From positions 3,596,001 through 3,660,000 of the forward strand of contig NZ_CP108508.1 in the NCBI RefSeq assembly GCF_035917275.1: a stretch of 64,000 nt of DNA, given 5' to 3'. Below are positions 49,754-58,913 of the stretch, one piece after another. Made by a program: the position numbers and the translations under genes. Under the pieces are notes generated by a model. It was not told where the DNA came from, did not search any database, and was given only the letters and a program-made list of their open reading frames with translations. Source of the stretch: Streptomyces sp. NBC_01237. GTDB lineage: Bacteria; Actinomycetota; Actinomycetes; Streptomycetales; Streptomycetaceae. Every line of letters starts with the position of its first letter. Positions within the stretch are counted from its first letter, which is position 1.

Positions 49754-51529
49754 CTACGAGAGAGCCGTGCCGGGGGTCAGCCCCTCCGGGCACGACAGCT
49801 GAAGTTCCATCGCGCCCGCCAGCGCACTGCGTCCGATGCTCAGCACGGTGTTCTGCAGGAGTACGGAGAACTGCACCGACGACCTGACGAGATCCGAGTC
49901 CGGCACCGCCACCACACCCAGTTCGGGGCGGCTCGCGAGACGCCCGACCAGGGAGGGTTCGGCAGCCGCACCGATCCCGCAGACGATGAGGTGGGGGTGG
50001 TAGTGGTGCCGCATCAGCTCGGCGTGGACGGCCGGCCACTCGCCGCCGTCCTCGGGCGGCCGGGTCGTCAGGAAGAAGACGACCGGCCGGTACACCCGCT
50101 CCACCTGTTCCTTGAGCCGCTCGGTCTCCATCGGCAGCAGCTCCAGGAGGCGCTGGAACACCGGCCGGTACCGGCACTCCGTGCCCGCCCGCAGATCCGG
50201 TACGCCGGTCCCCCAGGTCATCTCCACCAGCGGCACCAGCACCTCGGCGCGCTCCGCGTACGTGAGCACCGAGAGCCGGATCGCGGAGGCCACATCGGGG
50301 CTGTTGCCCAGAACGGTCTGGAGCGACCTCAAGGCGTTCCCCAGGTCGATCCGGCAGGCCTCCGTACCCGGGGAGACATCCAGCACGACGTAGACCGGCA
50401 CCAGACCGGTGGCCGACGGACCGCCCCGGCCCCGCGCCCGGCTCCCGGCCGGGCCGCTGCCGCCCCAGCGGGTGGGAGCGGGCGCCGTGGGCCGCGGCGG
50501 GTCCGTCACCGTCCCCGCCCCGCCGGACCGATCGCCCCCCGCCGCGTCGGGCCGCGCACCCCCCGCCGCTCCCCCCGGCCCCGGCAGCTGCCGCGGCGTC
50601 GGCATCGGCACCAGGCCCCCACTGGAGCCGCTCTCCAGCGCACCGTGCCGGAGCCACGGCAGGTCGACCTCGGTGACCACGCCCTTCTCGATCAGGTACT
50701 TGACCAGCTCGACATGGCGTTCCTCCCGGATGTCCCCGCGGGCGACCTTCGCCTCCTCCATCCGCAGCAGCAGGTTCATGGCCTGCTCGGTCTCGGCCGG
50801 GTGCTTGGCCAGGTGTTCCAGGACCAGACCCCGGAAATCCATCCGCACCTCGGCGAGCGCCGCGCGCTCCCGCTGTTCGCGGGCTCTGCGCGCCTCTTCC
50901 GCGATGTCCGTGAGCCGCTCCTCGCTGAGGGCCCGGTCCTCGGCCGAGCGATGGACCTCGTGGCCCAGCAGTTGGTCGCGCTGGGCCTCGCGGACCTTCT
51001 GGACGAAACCGCGGGCCGCCGCGTCCGGCTCCAGCAGGACCGTGCAGTGGTAGATCGTGATCCCCTCGGCCAACGCCATCTCCGCGGCGAACGCCCGGTT
51101 CATGTAGTCCTGCGCCTCCACCGCACGGTCGATGGCGAACTGCGCCGCGTATCCCCGCATCCGGGTGGTCAGATAGCCATAGACCACGGCGAGGGCGTCC
51201 GCGACGTTGCCCTGGACCAGTCGCACGGGGTCATGGACACGGAACCCCACATCGAACGTCGCCTCGAATCGATGACCGCCGTCGCTACAGGTCAGCGGGG
51301 TGTTGGAGAGCCGGCCGGTGCGCCGGTGATCGCTCAGGTCGACCACGTAACACATCCGGTTCGCGTGCAGGATGCGCTGCGTCGCCGTGCGGTCCCGCCT
51401 CGTCTCCATCTCCCACGGGCCGTGTTCGACGGGGTAGACGACCGCGAAGCTGGGCGGCAGACCGGACAGTTTCCCCACGCGCCTGCGCTCGGTCGGCTTC
51501 CGGTCGTTGAGGATGAGGGAAAGCGTCAT
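49754..51529 (-). CDS. SPFH-like/VWA two-domain protein
   Basis: 591 residues. The N-terminal 280 residues look like an SPFH/band-7-type domain with coiled coil (GHRFEATFDVGFRVHDPVRL; RSAEDRALSEERLTDIAEEA), a Gly/Pro linker follows (about 300-365), and the C-terminal 210 residues form a VWA-like fold with a degenerate MIDAS, D-V-S-P-G in place of D-x-S-x-S, so metal binding may be lost. It resembles the downstream VWA protein (FFLTTRPPEDGGEWPAVHAE against FFLSDGQPNHGEDWQATHRK). Likely a scaffold of the operon's complex. Confidence 0.75.
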   Translation of the reverse strand: MTLSLILNDRKPTERRRVGKLSGLPPSFAVVYPVEHGPWEMETRRDRTATQRILHANRMCYVVDLSDHRRTGRLSNTPLTCSDGGHRFEATFDVGFRVHDPVRLVQGNVADALAVVYGYLTTRMRGYAAQFAIDRAVEAQDYMNRAFAAEMALAEGITIYHCTVLLEPDAAARGFVQKVREAQRDQLLGHEVHRSAEDRALSEERLTDIAEEARRAREQRERAALAEVRMDFRGLVLEHLAKHPAETEQAMNLLLRMEEAKVARGDIREERHVELVKYLIEKGVVTEVDLPWLRHGALESGSSGGLVPMPTPRQLPGPGGAAGGARPDAAGGDRSGGAGTVTDPPRPTAPAPTRWGGSGPAGSRARGRGGPSATGLVPVYVVLDVSPGTEACRIDLGNALRSLQTVLGNSPDVASAIRLSVLTYAERAEVLVPLVEMTWGTGVPDLRAGTECRYRPVFQRLLELLPMETERLKEQVERVYRPVVFFLTTRPPEDGGEWPAVHAELMRHHYHPHLIVCGIGAAAEPSLVGRLASRPELGVVAVPDSDLVRSSVQFSVLLQNTVLSIGRSALAGAMELQLSCPEGLTPGTALS

Positions 51530-51530
51530 G

Positions 51531-53891
51531 TCACACGTTCTCCAGGTCGAGTTGGGCGTGCATGGCCGCGGCCACGACGGGCAGCGGGGCCAGCTCCCGG
51601 GGGTCGGTCCAGTTGACGGCGAACCGGCGCAGGGTCCGGCCGGACCGCTCGTCCCGGTAGGCGATCGCACCGATCATCAGCAGCAGCACCGAGCGCAGCT
51701 CGGCGTCCTTCTCGGCCAGCGTCGCCCAGCCCCGGAGCACGGACTCGGCCTGGTCGCGGAGGAAGAGGTGGTTGAGCGCGTCGCGCCACAGACCGACGAA
51801 CGCGTCGCGGATCTCCTCCCGTTCATCGGCCCAGACCAGCAGGGTCGGCCAGGCCGGCTCGTCGGCACCGGTCCGCCGCTCCTCCCCGTCCACGACCAGC
51901 TGGGAACAGATGATGAGGAAGGCCAGCAGGGTGGAGGGCCTTGCCAGGTGCTTCTCGGCACCGTCCCGCAGCACCTGGAGGGTCTTCACGGCCCGCCGGT
52001 CGTCGTCGGCGAGCAGGTCCGTGAAGCTCCGTCCGACAGCCACCGCCACGGTCCAGTGGTCCACCACCGCGAGCCGCGCGAGCTGCTCCTCCGGGTCCTC
52101 CCCGACCGCCCCCGTCCCGTGCACCCGTGCCGCGGTCGCCTGCCCCATCGGCTCGTCGCGATCGGCGAGCCAGCTCTCGACGAGGGCGGCCGCCCGCTTC
52201 TTGACCCAGGCGTCGCCGCAGCCGACGGACAGGGCGTAGGCGACGGCGTCGCGCAGATTGTCGTCCTCGCTGTACGCCCACGCGTAGAGGAGGTGGTCGC
52301 AGACGTAGGTGTACGACTCGGTCAGGATGACCCCCAGCGCGACCGCGGCGGTGACGCGCACCTGCTCGGACCGGTCCGAGACGAGAGCGGTGATCCAGTC
52401 GAGCAGTTCCTGCTGGATCCCGTACTGGTTCCAGGCGTGCCGGATGATGAGCGCGGGGTAGCTGGGGTCCTTGTACTCCAGCGCGTCACCGGGCTCGCCG
52501 TCCCTCAGGACCGTGCGGCCCGCCCGCCGCACCTTGCTGACCGTGTGCGCGCGCAGGCGCGCCAGCCGTCTCCGGCGCGGCTGTGCGAAGGGGTCCCGGA
52601 GGTGCGGGAACCGTCCGTCGGCGCCGGGCGCGCGGAGGTAGGGGCCCTCGTCCTCCAGCAGGCGCTCCAGCGCGCGTGCCGCCTGGGCGACGTTCTCCTG
52701 CGGGAGACCGTTGAGTACGGCCAGGGCGAGGGCGAAGCAGCGGGCCGGCCGGTCCGGCAGGCCCTCGGCCCAGATCTCGAAGTCCTCCTCGGCCAGACGG
52801 GTGCAACGCGCCTTGGTCCGGGCCTCGTCGAGCCGCGCGGACTCGTAGTCGTACTCCTCGTAGATCACGAGGGCCACACTGGCGGCCGTACGGCACGAGG
52901 GCTCCCCGGCCAGCAGATCGGCCAGGAAGTCGGAGAAGTCCGTCTGCCTCAGCAGGGCGTCGGCGGTGCGCCCGCCCAGCCGCCACCGGATGTGGGAGCG
53001 CGCGATGGCGCGCCGGTCCGGGGCCTCTCCCAGGTCCAGCACTCCGGACAGCAGCGCACTGTCCGCGACCTCGGTGCTCGCCACGGTCAGCACCATCCAG
53101 GCACGCGCCTCGGAGAGGGCGCCCTGGACCTTCTCGTAGACCTCACCGCTGAGGTTGCCGATGTCGGCGGGATGGTCGAGCAGGAAGCCCGCGCCCGGTT
53201 CGATCCCGCGTCCGCCGTTCTCCAGCCAGTCGGCCAGGGAAGCGAAGGCGATGCCGCTGTCGAGGTGGTGGATGGGCCCGTCGCACCTGCCCTGGAGCAG
53301 GCGTACCGCCAGGGCGCTCTTGCCGTGGCCGGGCGGGCCCCGCAGGATGATGATCTTCTGCCGCTGGAGGGCTTCGCGGGCCTCCGCGAACTCGGCGGGC
53401 TCGTGGTAGGCGTGCCGCACCCGTTCGTCGACGAGCGGCGACAGGAGGCGCGGCGCCATGCGGCCACCGTCGACGAGCACGTACTTGTTCCCGACGACCA
53501 CGTCGCCCTGGACGTTCGCGAAGGCGTTCTGGAGGTGGCCGTGGCGGGTGGACCCCTGGCCCAGCTGCCCGGTGGCCCGGGATGCCTCGGGCCCGGCGCC
53601 CGCGGGTGTCGCGTCGGCGGGTCCGGACGTGTCGGGCGCGCCGTCGCCCTGGGGCGCGCCCTGACCGGCGGCGTTGTCACCGCCCGCTGCGGGTCCCGGG
53701 CCGGGCGCCTGCCCCCTCCCGCCGCCGGGCCGGCCCGGACCCGGTCCGTGGCCGCCCTGCCCTCCGCCCTGGCCCGGTCCGGGCGGTGCGCCCATTCCGG
53801 CCGCACCGCCCGGCGGGCCCCCCGTACCGCCGGCCGGTCCGCTCCCCGCAGCGGCACCGGCGGCGGCCGCTCCCCCGCTCGGCGTCGTCAT
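51531..53891 (-). CDS. P-loop NTPase with N-terminal GNK motif and helical-repeat-like C-terminus
   Basis: 786 residues. A 110-residue Gly/Pro-rich disordered N-terminus, then the short motif N126-V-Q-G-D-V-V-V-G-N-K-Y-V138, then an NTPase with Walker A GPPGHGKS at 185-192 and an acidic strand AWMVLTVAS in the Walker B position. The C-terminal 400 residues are helical (VTAAVALGVILTESYTYVCD, NLRDAVAYALSVGCGDAWVK), resembling HEAT-type repeats. This is the build of STAND-like signalling NTPases. Coupled by ATGA to the cyclase gene whose C-terminus carries the same motif. Confidence 0.8.
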   Translation of the reverse strand: MTTPSGGAAAAGAAAGSGPAGGTGGPPGGAAGMGAPPGPGQGGGQGGHGPGPGRPGGGRGQAPGPGPAAGGDNAAGQGAPQGDGAPDTSGPADATPAGAGPEASRATGQLGQGSTRHGHLQNAFANVQGDVVVGNKYVLVDGGRMAPRLLSPLVDERVRHAYHEPAEFAEAREALQRQKIIILRGPPGHGKSALAVRLLQGRCDGPIHHLDSGIAFASLADWLENGGRGIEPGAGFLLDHPADIGNLSGEVYEKVQGALSEARAWMVLTVASTEVADSALLSGVLDLGEAPDRRAIARSHIRWRLGGRTADALLRQTDFSDFLADLLAGEPSCRTAASVALVIYEEYDYESARLDEARTKARCTRLAEEDFEIWAEGLPDRPARCFALALAVLNGLPQENVAQAARALERLLEDEGPYLRAPGADGRFPHLRDPFAQPRRRRLARLRAHTVSKVRRAGRTVLRDGEPGDALEYKDPSYPALIIRHAWNQYGIQQELLDWITALVSDRSEQVRVTAAVALGVILTESYTYVCDHLLYAWAYSEDDNLRDAVAYALSVGCGDAWVKKRAAALVESWLADRDEPMGQATAARVHGTGAVGEDPEEQLARLAVVDHWTVAVAVGRSFTDLLADDDRRAVKTLQVLRDGAEKHLARPSTLLAFLIICSQLVVDGEERRTGADEPAWPTLLVWADEREEIRDAFVGLWRDALNHLFLRDQAESVLRGWATLAEKDAELRSVLLLMIGAIAYRDERSGRTLRRFAVNWTDPRELAPLPVVAAAMHAQLDLENV

Positions 53892-54679
53892 CGCCGCTCG
53901 GGGGACGTTGTCCCGTACGTGACGGTCTTGTTGCCCGTGAACTGATCACCGTGGACCACCCCGGCGACGACGGACACGGTCGGTGCCGGGGCTCCGGCGT
54001 CCACCGCCCGCGGTACGGGCGGACGGTGCTCGGGCGGGAGGCCCGCCGTCGCCCGACGCTCCGGCCCCGCCGCCGGACGCGCCGACAGCCCGGGGGGCGC
54101 GGGCAGCCCCGGCACGGTCACCCAGCTCTCGATCGTCCGGCCGTGCTTGTCCGCGAACGGCATCGGCAGATACGCCGCCGGATCGATCCCGCGGTGGGCG
54201 TGTCTGACGAGCCCGCGGTAGATCTCGTCGGAGACGACGAAGACCATCCGGGCCGAGGCGGCGGCGGTCAGCACCTCGCGCAGCGGACCGGCGTCCACCA
54301 GGCGGCAGGCGGTGTTGACCGCGTCGCCCGACCAGCCCTGCGGGTCCTCGGTGACCAGCCCCTGGTGCAGGGCGAGCCGGCAGCGCAGCGCGTGTTCCTC
54401 GCTGAACACCCGTGCGTACTCGGTCAGTTCCTCGTCCAGCTCCCGGACGAACGGCCCGACGAGCCCGGCCGGGGGCACCGCTCCGGAGACGATCATCAGG
54501 ACACCGTCGCCGCGGTCCTCGAACGAGATGTCCGCCGTCGGCACACCGGATCGCTTCAGCGCGGTTTCGAGCGCCTGGTACATCGCGCCCCGCAACGACC
54601 GCTGAACCGGGTCGGAGCGCGTACTGAAGCTCTCGATATCGAGAACCATGATCCAGCAATGTGTGGCGTCACCCGGCAT
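53888..54679 (-). CDS. Class III nucleotide-cyclase-fold protein with C-terminal GNK motif
   Basis: 263 residues. Cyclase homology domain: metal-binding D14 in MVLDIESFS and D58 in FEDRGDGVLM, then LALHQGLV and GWSGDAVNTACRLVDA typical of the fold. Both metal aspartates are present, so activity is possible, but base-selecting residues cannot be assigned by eye. After a Pro-rich linker the protein ends V242-H-G-D-Q-F-T-G-N-K-T-V253, the same pattern as in the NTPase. GGGAGG lies 7 nt before the ATG; first gene of the operon. Confidence 0.8.
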   Translation of the reverse strand: MPGDATHCWIMVLDIESFSTRSDPVQRSLRGAMYQALETALKRSGVPTADISFEDRGDGVLMIVSGAVPPAGLVGPFVRELDEELTEYARVFSEEHALRCRLALHQGLVTEDPQGWSGDAVNTACRLVDAGPLREVLTAAASARMVFVVSDEIYRGLVRHAHRGIDPAAYLPMPFADKHGRTIESWVTVPGLPAPPGLSARPAAGPERRATAGLPPEHRPPVPRAVDAGAPAPTVSVVAGVVHGDQFTGNKTVTYGTTSPERR

Positions 54680-54850
54680 GGGCGTACCTCCCGAAGCAGC
54701 CTCGGATCAGCTGCCTCAGTAGTACGACACGAACCCGCACGCGGTCTACGACAGGTGACGCACAGCCGGATATGGCCTGAACTCACCTACCGATCACGGG
54801 AGTTCACCACGCCGGGAAACACCGCGAATCCACCGGGAACACCCCGCGCC

Positions 54851-55666
54851 TCACCTTTCGTACACGACGGCCACCGGCGCGTGGTCACTCCACCGCTCCT
54901 CGTGCGTGGCGGCCCGCTCGACCCATGCCTTCACCGCGCGAGCGGCGAGCCCCGGGGTGGCCAGCTGGTAGTCGATGCGCCACCCGGCGTCGTTGTCGAA
55001 GGCCCGCCCGCGGTAGGACCACCAGCTGTACGGCCCCTCGACGTCGGGGTGGAGTGCCCGCACCACGTCCACATAGGCGGCCTCGTCGATGACCCGCGTC
55101 AGCCACTCCCGCTCCTCGGGGAGGAAGCCGGAGTTCTTCTTGTTGGACTTCCAGTTCTTGAGGTCCGCCTCCCGGTGGGCGATGTTCCAGTCGCCGCAGA
55201 CCACCACCTCCCGCCCGTCGGCGGCGGCCCGCTCCTTGAGCCCCCGCACGTAGGGCAGGAAGGCGGTCATGAAGCGCTCCTTCTCGTCCTGCCGCTCGGT
55301 GCCGACCTCGCCGGAGGGCAGATAGAGGCTGGCGACCGTGATGCCGGGCAGGTCGATCTCGGCGTACCGCCCGCTCGTGTCGAACTCCTCGCCCCCGGCG
55401 GCCCCGAAGCCGCCGAAGCCGATCTGCACCCGCTCCGGCGCCTGCCGCGTGTAGAGGGAGACCCCTGCCCGCCCCTTGGCGGCGGCGGGAGCGTGCACGG
55501 TGTGCCAGCCCTCCGGTTCGCGCACCTCCGCGGGCAGCTGCTGCGGTTCGGCCCGGACCTCCTGGAGGCAGATCACATCGGCGTCGGTCGTCGCGAGCCA
55601 CTCGACGAAGCCCTTCTTGGCGGCGGCCCGGAGTCCATTGACATTTACGGTGGTCACATTGAGCAT
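54851..55666 (-). CDS. xth: Exodeoxyribonuclease III
   Basis: 271 residues. Endonuclease/exonuclease/phosphatase fold with NVNGLRAA, catalytic Glu in CLQEVR, GDWNIAHRE, and C-terminal WRIDYQLATP and SDHAPV. Acts in base-excision repair as AP endonuclease and 3' exonuclease. Length normal. Divergent from the GNAT gene with 50 bp between. Confidence 0.93.
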   Translation of the reverse strand: MLNVTTVNVNGLRAAAKKGFVEWLATTDADVICLQEVRAEPQQLPAEVREPEGWHTVHAPAAAKGRAGVSLYTRQAPERVQIGFGGFGAAGGEEFDTSGRYAEIDLPGITVASLYLPSGEVGTERQDEKERFMTAFLPYVRGLKERAAADGREVVVCGDWNIAHREADLKNWKSNKKNSGFLPEEREWLTRVIDEAAYVDVVRALHPDVEGPYSWWSYRGRAFDNDAGWRIDYQLATPGLAARAVKAWVERAATHEERWSDHAPVAVVYER

Positions 55667-55716
55667 TCAGGCACCATATCGACATCAAAGTGCCGCATAC
55701 ATGTACCATACCTCGC

Positions 55717-56205
55717 ATGAATATCCAGCAGCGGCCTTTCGATCACCCCGACGCCGTCAAACTCAACGGCCAGGTGCAGCTCGAATACACCGCGCTCTAC
55801 GGGGACGCCGAGGGCGATGCCACACCGCTCGACGCCACCATGTTCGATCCGCCGAACGGCCTGTACCTCCTCGCCTACGACACCATGGACCGCCCCGTGG
55901 CCACCGGCGGCTGGCGCCCCCAGGAACGGAACGCGGAGGGCTACTCCGACGGCGACGCCGAGATCAAGCGGATGTACGTCATACGCGAAGCGCGCGGCCA
56001 CGGGCTGGCCCGCCGTATCCTCGCCGCGCTGGAGGCCGACGCGCGGGCGGCGGGCCGCACGCGGATGGTCCTGGAGACCGGCGACCGGCAGCCCGAGGCG
56101 ATAGCCCTCTACACCTCCAGCGGCTACCTGCCGTGCGCGAAATTCGGCCACTACCGCACGTACGAGAGCAGCAGGTGCTTCGCCAAGCCGCTCCAGGAGT
56201 CCTGA
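55717..56205 (+). CDS. GNAT-family N-acetyltransferase
   Basis: 162 residues. Acetyl-CoA site IKRMYVIREARGHGLARRIL (R-G-x-G-L-A) near 88-107, then VLETGDRQPEAIALYTSSGY. TACCAT lies 10 nt before the ATG with no ribosome site, so the message may be leaderless. Substrate unknown. Confidence 0.87.
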   Translation: MNIQQRPFDHPDAVKLNGQVQLEYTALYGDAEGDATPLDATMFDPPNGLYLLAYDTMDRPVATGGWRPQERNAEGYSDGDAEIKRMYVIREARGHGLARRILAALEADARAAGRTRMVLETGDRQPEAIALYTSSGYLPCAKFGHYRTYESSRCFAKPLQES

Positions 56206-56238
56206 CGACCGCGGCCACCGCGGCCGCGGCCGGGCCAC

Positions 56239-57039
56239 TCACAGCCGCGCGAGGAACTCCAGCAGCGCGGCGTTGAACTCCTCGGGCCGCTCCAGGTTGG
56301 GCATGTGCCCGGCCCCTCCGACGACGACGAGCTCGGAGTGCGGAACCAGCCGGTGCATGGCCTCCGCGTCCGGGACCGGCGTGTAGGTGTCGTCCGCGCC
56401 GACGACGATCAGGACGGGCACCCGGGCCCCGGCCAGCGACTCGCGGTGGTCGGGCCGCTCCGCCCGGCCCCGCAGCGCGGCCGCGGCCCCCTCCGGGGCG
56501 GTCGCCCGCATCATGCCGAGGACCTGCGCGGCGACGTCGGGCAGCCCGGTCACGTTGTACGGGGCGACCATCCTGCCGATGACCTCGGCGGCGTAGCCGT
56601 CCATCCCTTCGGCGAGCAGCCGGTCGGCCATCCGGTTGCGGAGGACCCTGCCGTCCTCGGTCTCGGCGACCGGTGAGGTGTCGGCGAGCACCAGCGCGGC
56701 CACCCGTGCCCCGTGCAGCCGGTGGAACTCCATGGCGATCTGCCCGCCCATGGACAGCCCGCCGACCACCGCACGGCCGACACCCACGTGGTCGAGCAGC
56801 TCGGCGGTGTCGTCGGCGAAGTCGGCCAGGAGGGTACGGCCGGGGACGACCTCGCTGTCGCCGTATCCGCGCAGATCCGCCGCGATCACCCGGTGCCCGG
56901 CCCGTACCAGCGCCTCGGCCTGCGGATTCCACATCGTCCGGTTGAACGGGTGCCCGTGCACCAGAACCACCGGCAGGCCGTCGGACGGCCCCCGGTCGTC
57001 GTACGCGAGAGAGGTGCCCTGCCCGGTCACGAATTCCAT
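56239..57039 (-). CDS. Alpha/beta hydrolase
   Basis: 266 residues: HGHPFNRTMW, nucleophile elbow GGLSMGG, Asp in VVGADDTYTPV, and His in GGAGHMPNLERPEEF. Related to haloperoxidase/esterase-type hydrolases. ATG at 57039 with AAGGTGG upstream. Substrate unknown. Confidence 0.88.
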   Translation of the reverse strand: MEFVTGQGTSLAYDDRGPSDGLPVVLVHGHPFNRTMWNPQAEALVRAGHRVIAADLRGYGDSEVVPGRTLLADFADDTAELLDHVGVGRAVVGGLSMGGQIAMEFHRLHGARVAALVLADTSPVAETEDGRVLRNRMADRLLAEGMDGYAAEVIGRMVAPYNVTGLPDVAAQVLGMMRATAPEGAAAALRGRAERPDHRESLAGARVPVLIVVGADDTYTPVPDAEAMHRLVPHSELVVVGGAGHMPNLERPEEFNAALLEFLARL

Positions 57040-57095
57040 ACCGTCCACCTTCCCCACCGCCGCGGTCCCGCACTCCCGGTGATGGCGCCCGTGGT

Positions 57096-57881
57096 TCAGC
57101 GCACGCGTGCGACCCCCACGTAGAACCCGCTGCGCTCCTTCTCCGGCGCGGGCTCCTCCTGATACCACTCGGCGGCGGGCACCAGCCCCGGCGCGACGAG
57201 ATCCAGTCCCTCGAAGAACGGCTCGACCTCGGCGCGGGTACGCATCCGCAGGGCGATGGCCCCCTTGCGGTACGCCTTCTCGGTCTCCTGCCGCAGCTCC
57301 GGGTGCTGGTCGGCGGTGCCGTGCGAGAACACCAGGAAGCTGCCCGGGGCCAGTGCGCCGACGAGCGTACGGGTGAGGCGGTACGGGTCCTCCTCGTCCG
57401 GGAGGAAATGCATGAGCGCGATCAGCGACAGGGCGACGGGCCGGTCGAAGTCCAGCAGCTCACGGGCGCGTTCGAGGATCGCCTCGGGCTGCCGGACGTC
57501 CGCGTGGAGGTAGTCGGTGGCACCTTCGGGGCTGCTGATCAGCAGGGCCTCGGCATGGCGCAGGACGATGGGGTCGTTGTCGGCGTAGACGATCCGCGCC
57601 GAGGGCGTGATGGCCTGGACGATCTGGTGCAGATTCGGCGCGGTGGGAATGCCGGTGCCGATGTCGAGGAACTGGTCGATGCCCCGGTGCGCCAGCCAGC
57701 CGGCGGCCCGGTGCATGAAGGCCCGGTTCCGCGCCGCGTTGGCCCGCGCCTCGGCGGGCAGCTTCTCGCCCACTTCCTGGTCCACGGGATAGTTGTCCTT
57801 GCCGCCCAGGAGCCAGTCGTAGACGCGCGCCGGGTGCGGCTTGCCGGTGTCGATCCGGGGGTGGGGCAGGTCGGCGGTCAC
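57096..57881 (-). CDS. SAM-dependent methyltransferase (DUF574-type)
   Basis: 261 residues with the motif set of this actinomycete family: RIDTGKPHPARVYDWLLGGK near 9-28, SAM site FLDIGTGIPT, VYADNDPIVLRHA, and SLIALMHFLPDEEDP. Many copies per Streptomyces genome; targets unknown. GTG at 57881 has GGAG 6 nt away. Confidence 0.88.
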   Translation of the reverse strand: MTADLPHPRIDTGKPHPARVYDWLLGGKDNYPVDQEVGEKLPAEARANAARNRAFMHRAAGWLAHRGIDQFLDIGTGIPTAPNLHQIVQAITPSARIVYADNDPIVLRHAEALLISSPEGATDYLHADVRQPEAILERARELLDFDRPVALSLIALMHFLPDEEDPYRLTRTLVGALAPGSFLVFSHGTADQHPELRQETEKAYRKGAIALRMRTRAEVEPFFEGLDLVAPGLVPAAEWYQEEPAPEKERSGFYVGVARVR

Positions 57882-58037
57882 AGGACGCTCCTCCGTGCGG
57901 CAATCGCGGGCGGGATGGGCTCGCCCCGGTGCGGGATGCCCCGCGGGCACCGGGAACACGGGTGAGCTGCACCAGCGTAGGCGAGGGCCTGTGGAGCCCG
58001 TCCGTGCCCTCGTCCCCCGAAGGGCTCGCGCAGCGGC

Positions 58038-58856
58038 TCAGACACCGTCGGCCGGGACGGGGATGAGCAGCGCGGTGATGTTGTCATGCCCACCGGCATC
58101 GAGAGCGTGCCCGACCAACGCGCGTGCGCCGTGGAGGAGTTGGCCGTCGGGCGGGGACCCGGTACGCCGACCGGAGAGCACGGCCCGCAGCCCTTCGGGG
58201 TCGGGCAGACAGCGGGTCAGCCCGTCCGTGCAGAGCAGCAGGCAGCCCGGCTCCCGCGGCCGGTAGCTGCGGATACGGGCCACGGGTGCGTCGGCGTCCG
58301 CCCCCAGCCAGGCCGCGAGAGCGTCGTGCTCACCGGTGTCGTCCTCCGTCAGCCGCTTGCCCGGCCCCCGGTCCGGCAGCCAGTAGGCACGGCTGTCGCC
58401 GATCCACGCGCTCCAGATGCCCTCGGGTCCGACGATGCCCGCGACGTACGTACACGCCGGTGCGGCATCCACCGACGCCGCGAGGGCCGCGACCGCGCGC
58501 CCGGCACGGGCGGCGGCCCCACCGAGCGCGACTTCCGGCACCATGCCCGCAGCCAGCCCCTCCACGATCGCGTGCGCGCCGACCTCCGCCGCGACCTGAG
58601 CGGCCCGCTCGGACCGGGGAGACATGGACACACCGTCACAGACGACCCCGACCGTCCAGCCGCCCGCCCTGGTCAGCGCCATGGCATCGGCGTTGATCTC
58701 GCGCCGCTTGCCCCGGTCGCTCACCCCTGCCGCGCCGTCGTCCGCCGTGAGCTCCAGATGGGAGCGGAAGGCGGGCTGAACCGCACCGCAATGCCAGCAG
58801 CGCCCGTCAGGGGCGACCGTTCCACCACACACGACACAGTCCGGAATCCGGGTCAT
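58038..58856 (-). CDS. PP2C phosphatase with N-terminal zinc ribbon
   Basis: 272 residues. C-x2-C...C-x2-C zinc ribbon in the first 25 residues (CVVCGGTVAPDGRCWHCG), then PP2C: SDRGKRREINADAMAL, GVVCDGVSMSPRSERAAQ, WIGDSRAYWLPDRG, LLLCTDGLTRCL and GGHDNITALLI. Cytoplasmic. ATG at 58868 would add four residues. A partner kinase is not adjacent. Confidence 0.87.
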   Translation of the reverse strand: MTRIPDCVVCGGTVAPDGRCWHCGAVQPAFRSHLELTADDGAAGVSDRGKRREINADAMALTRAGGWTVGVVCDGVSMSPRSERAAQVAAEVGAHAIVEGLAAGMVPEVALGGAAARAGRAVAALAASVDAAPACTYVAGIVGPEGIWSAWIGDSRAYWLPDRGPGKRLTEDDTGEHDALAAWLGADADAPVARIRSYRPREPGCLLLCTDGLTRCLPDPEGLRAVLSGRRTGSPPDGQLLHGARALVGHALDAGGHDNITALLIPVPADGV

Positions 58857-58913
58857 CGCCCGGATCATGCCAGAGCCGGCCCGCGCCCCGGGCCCCGGAC
58901 CGCCCGCCCACGG

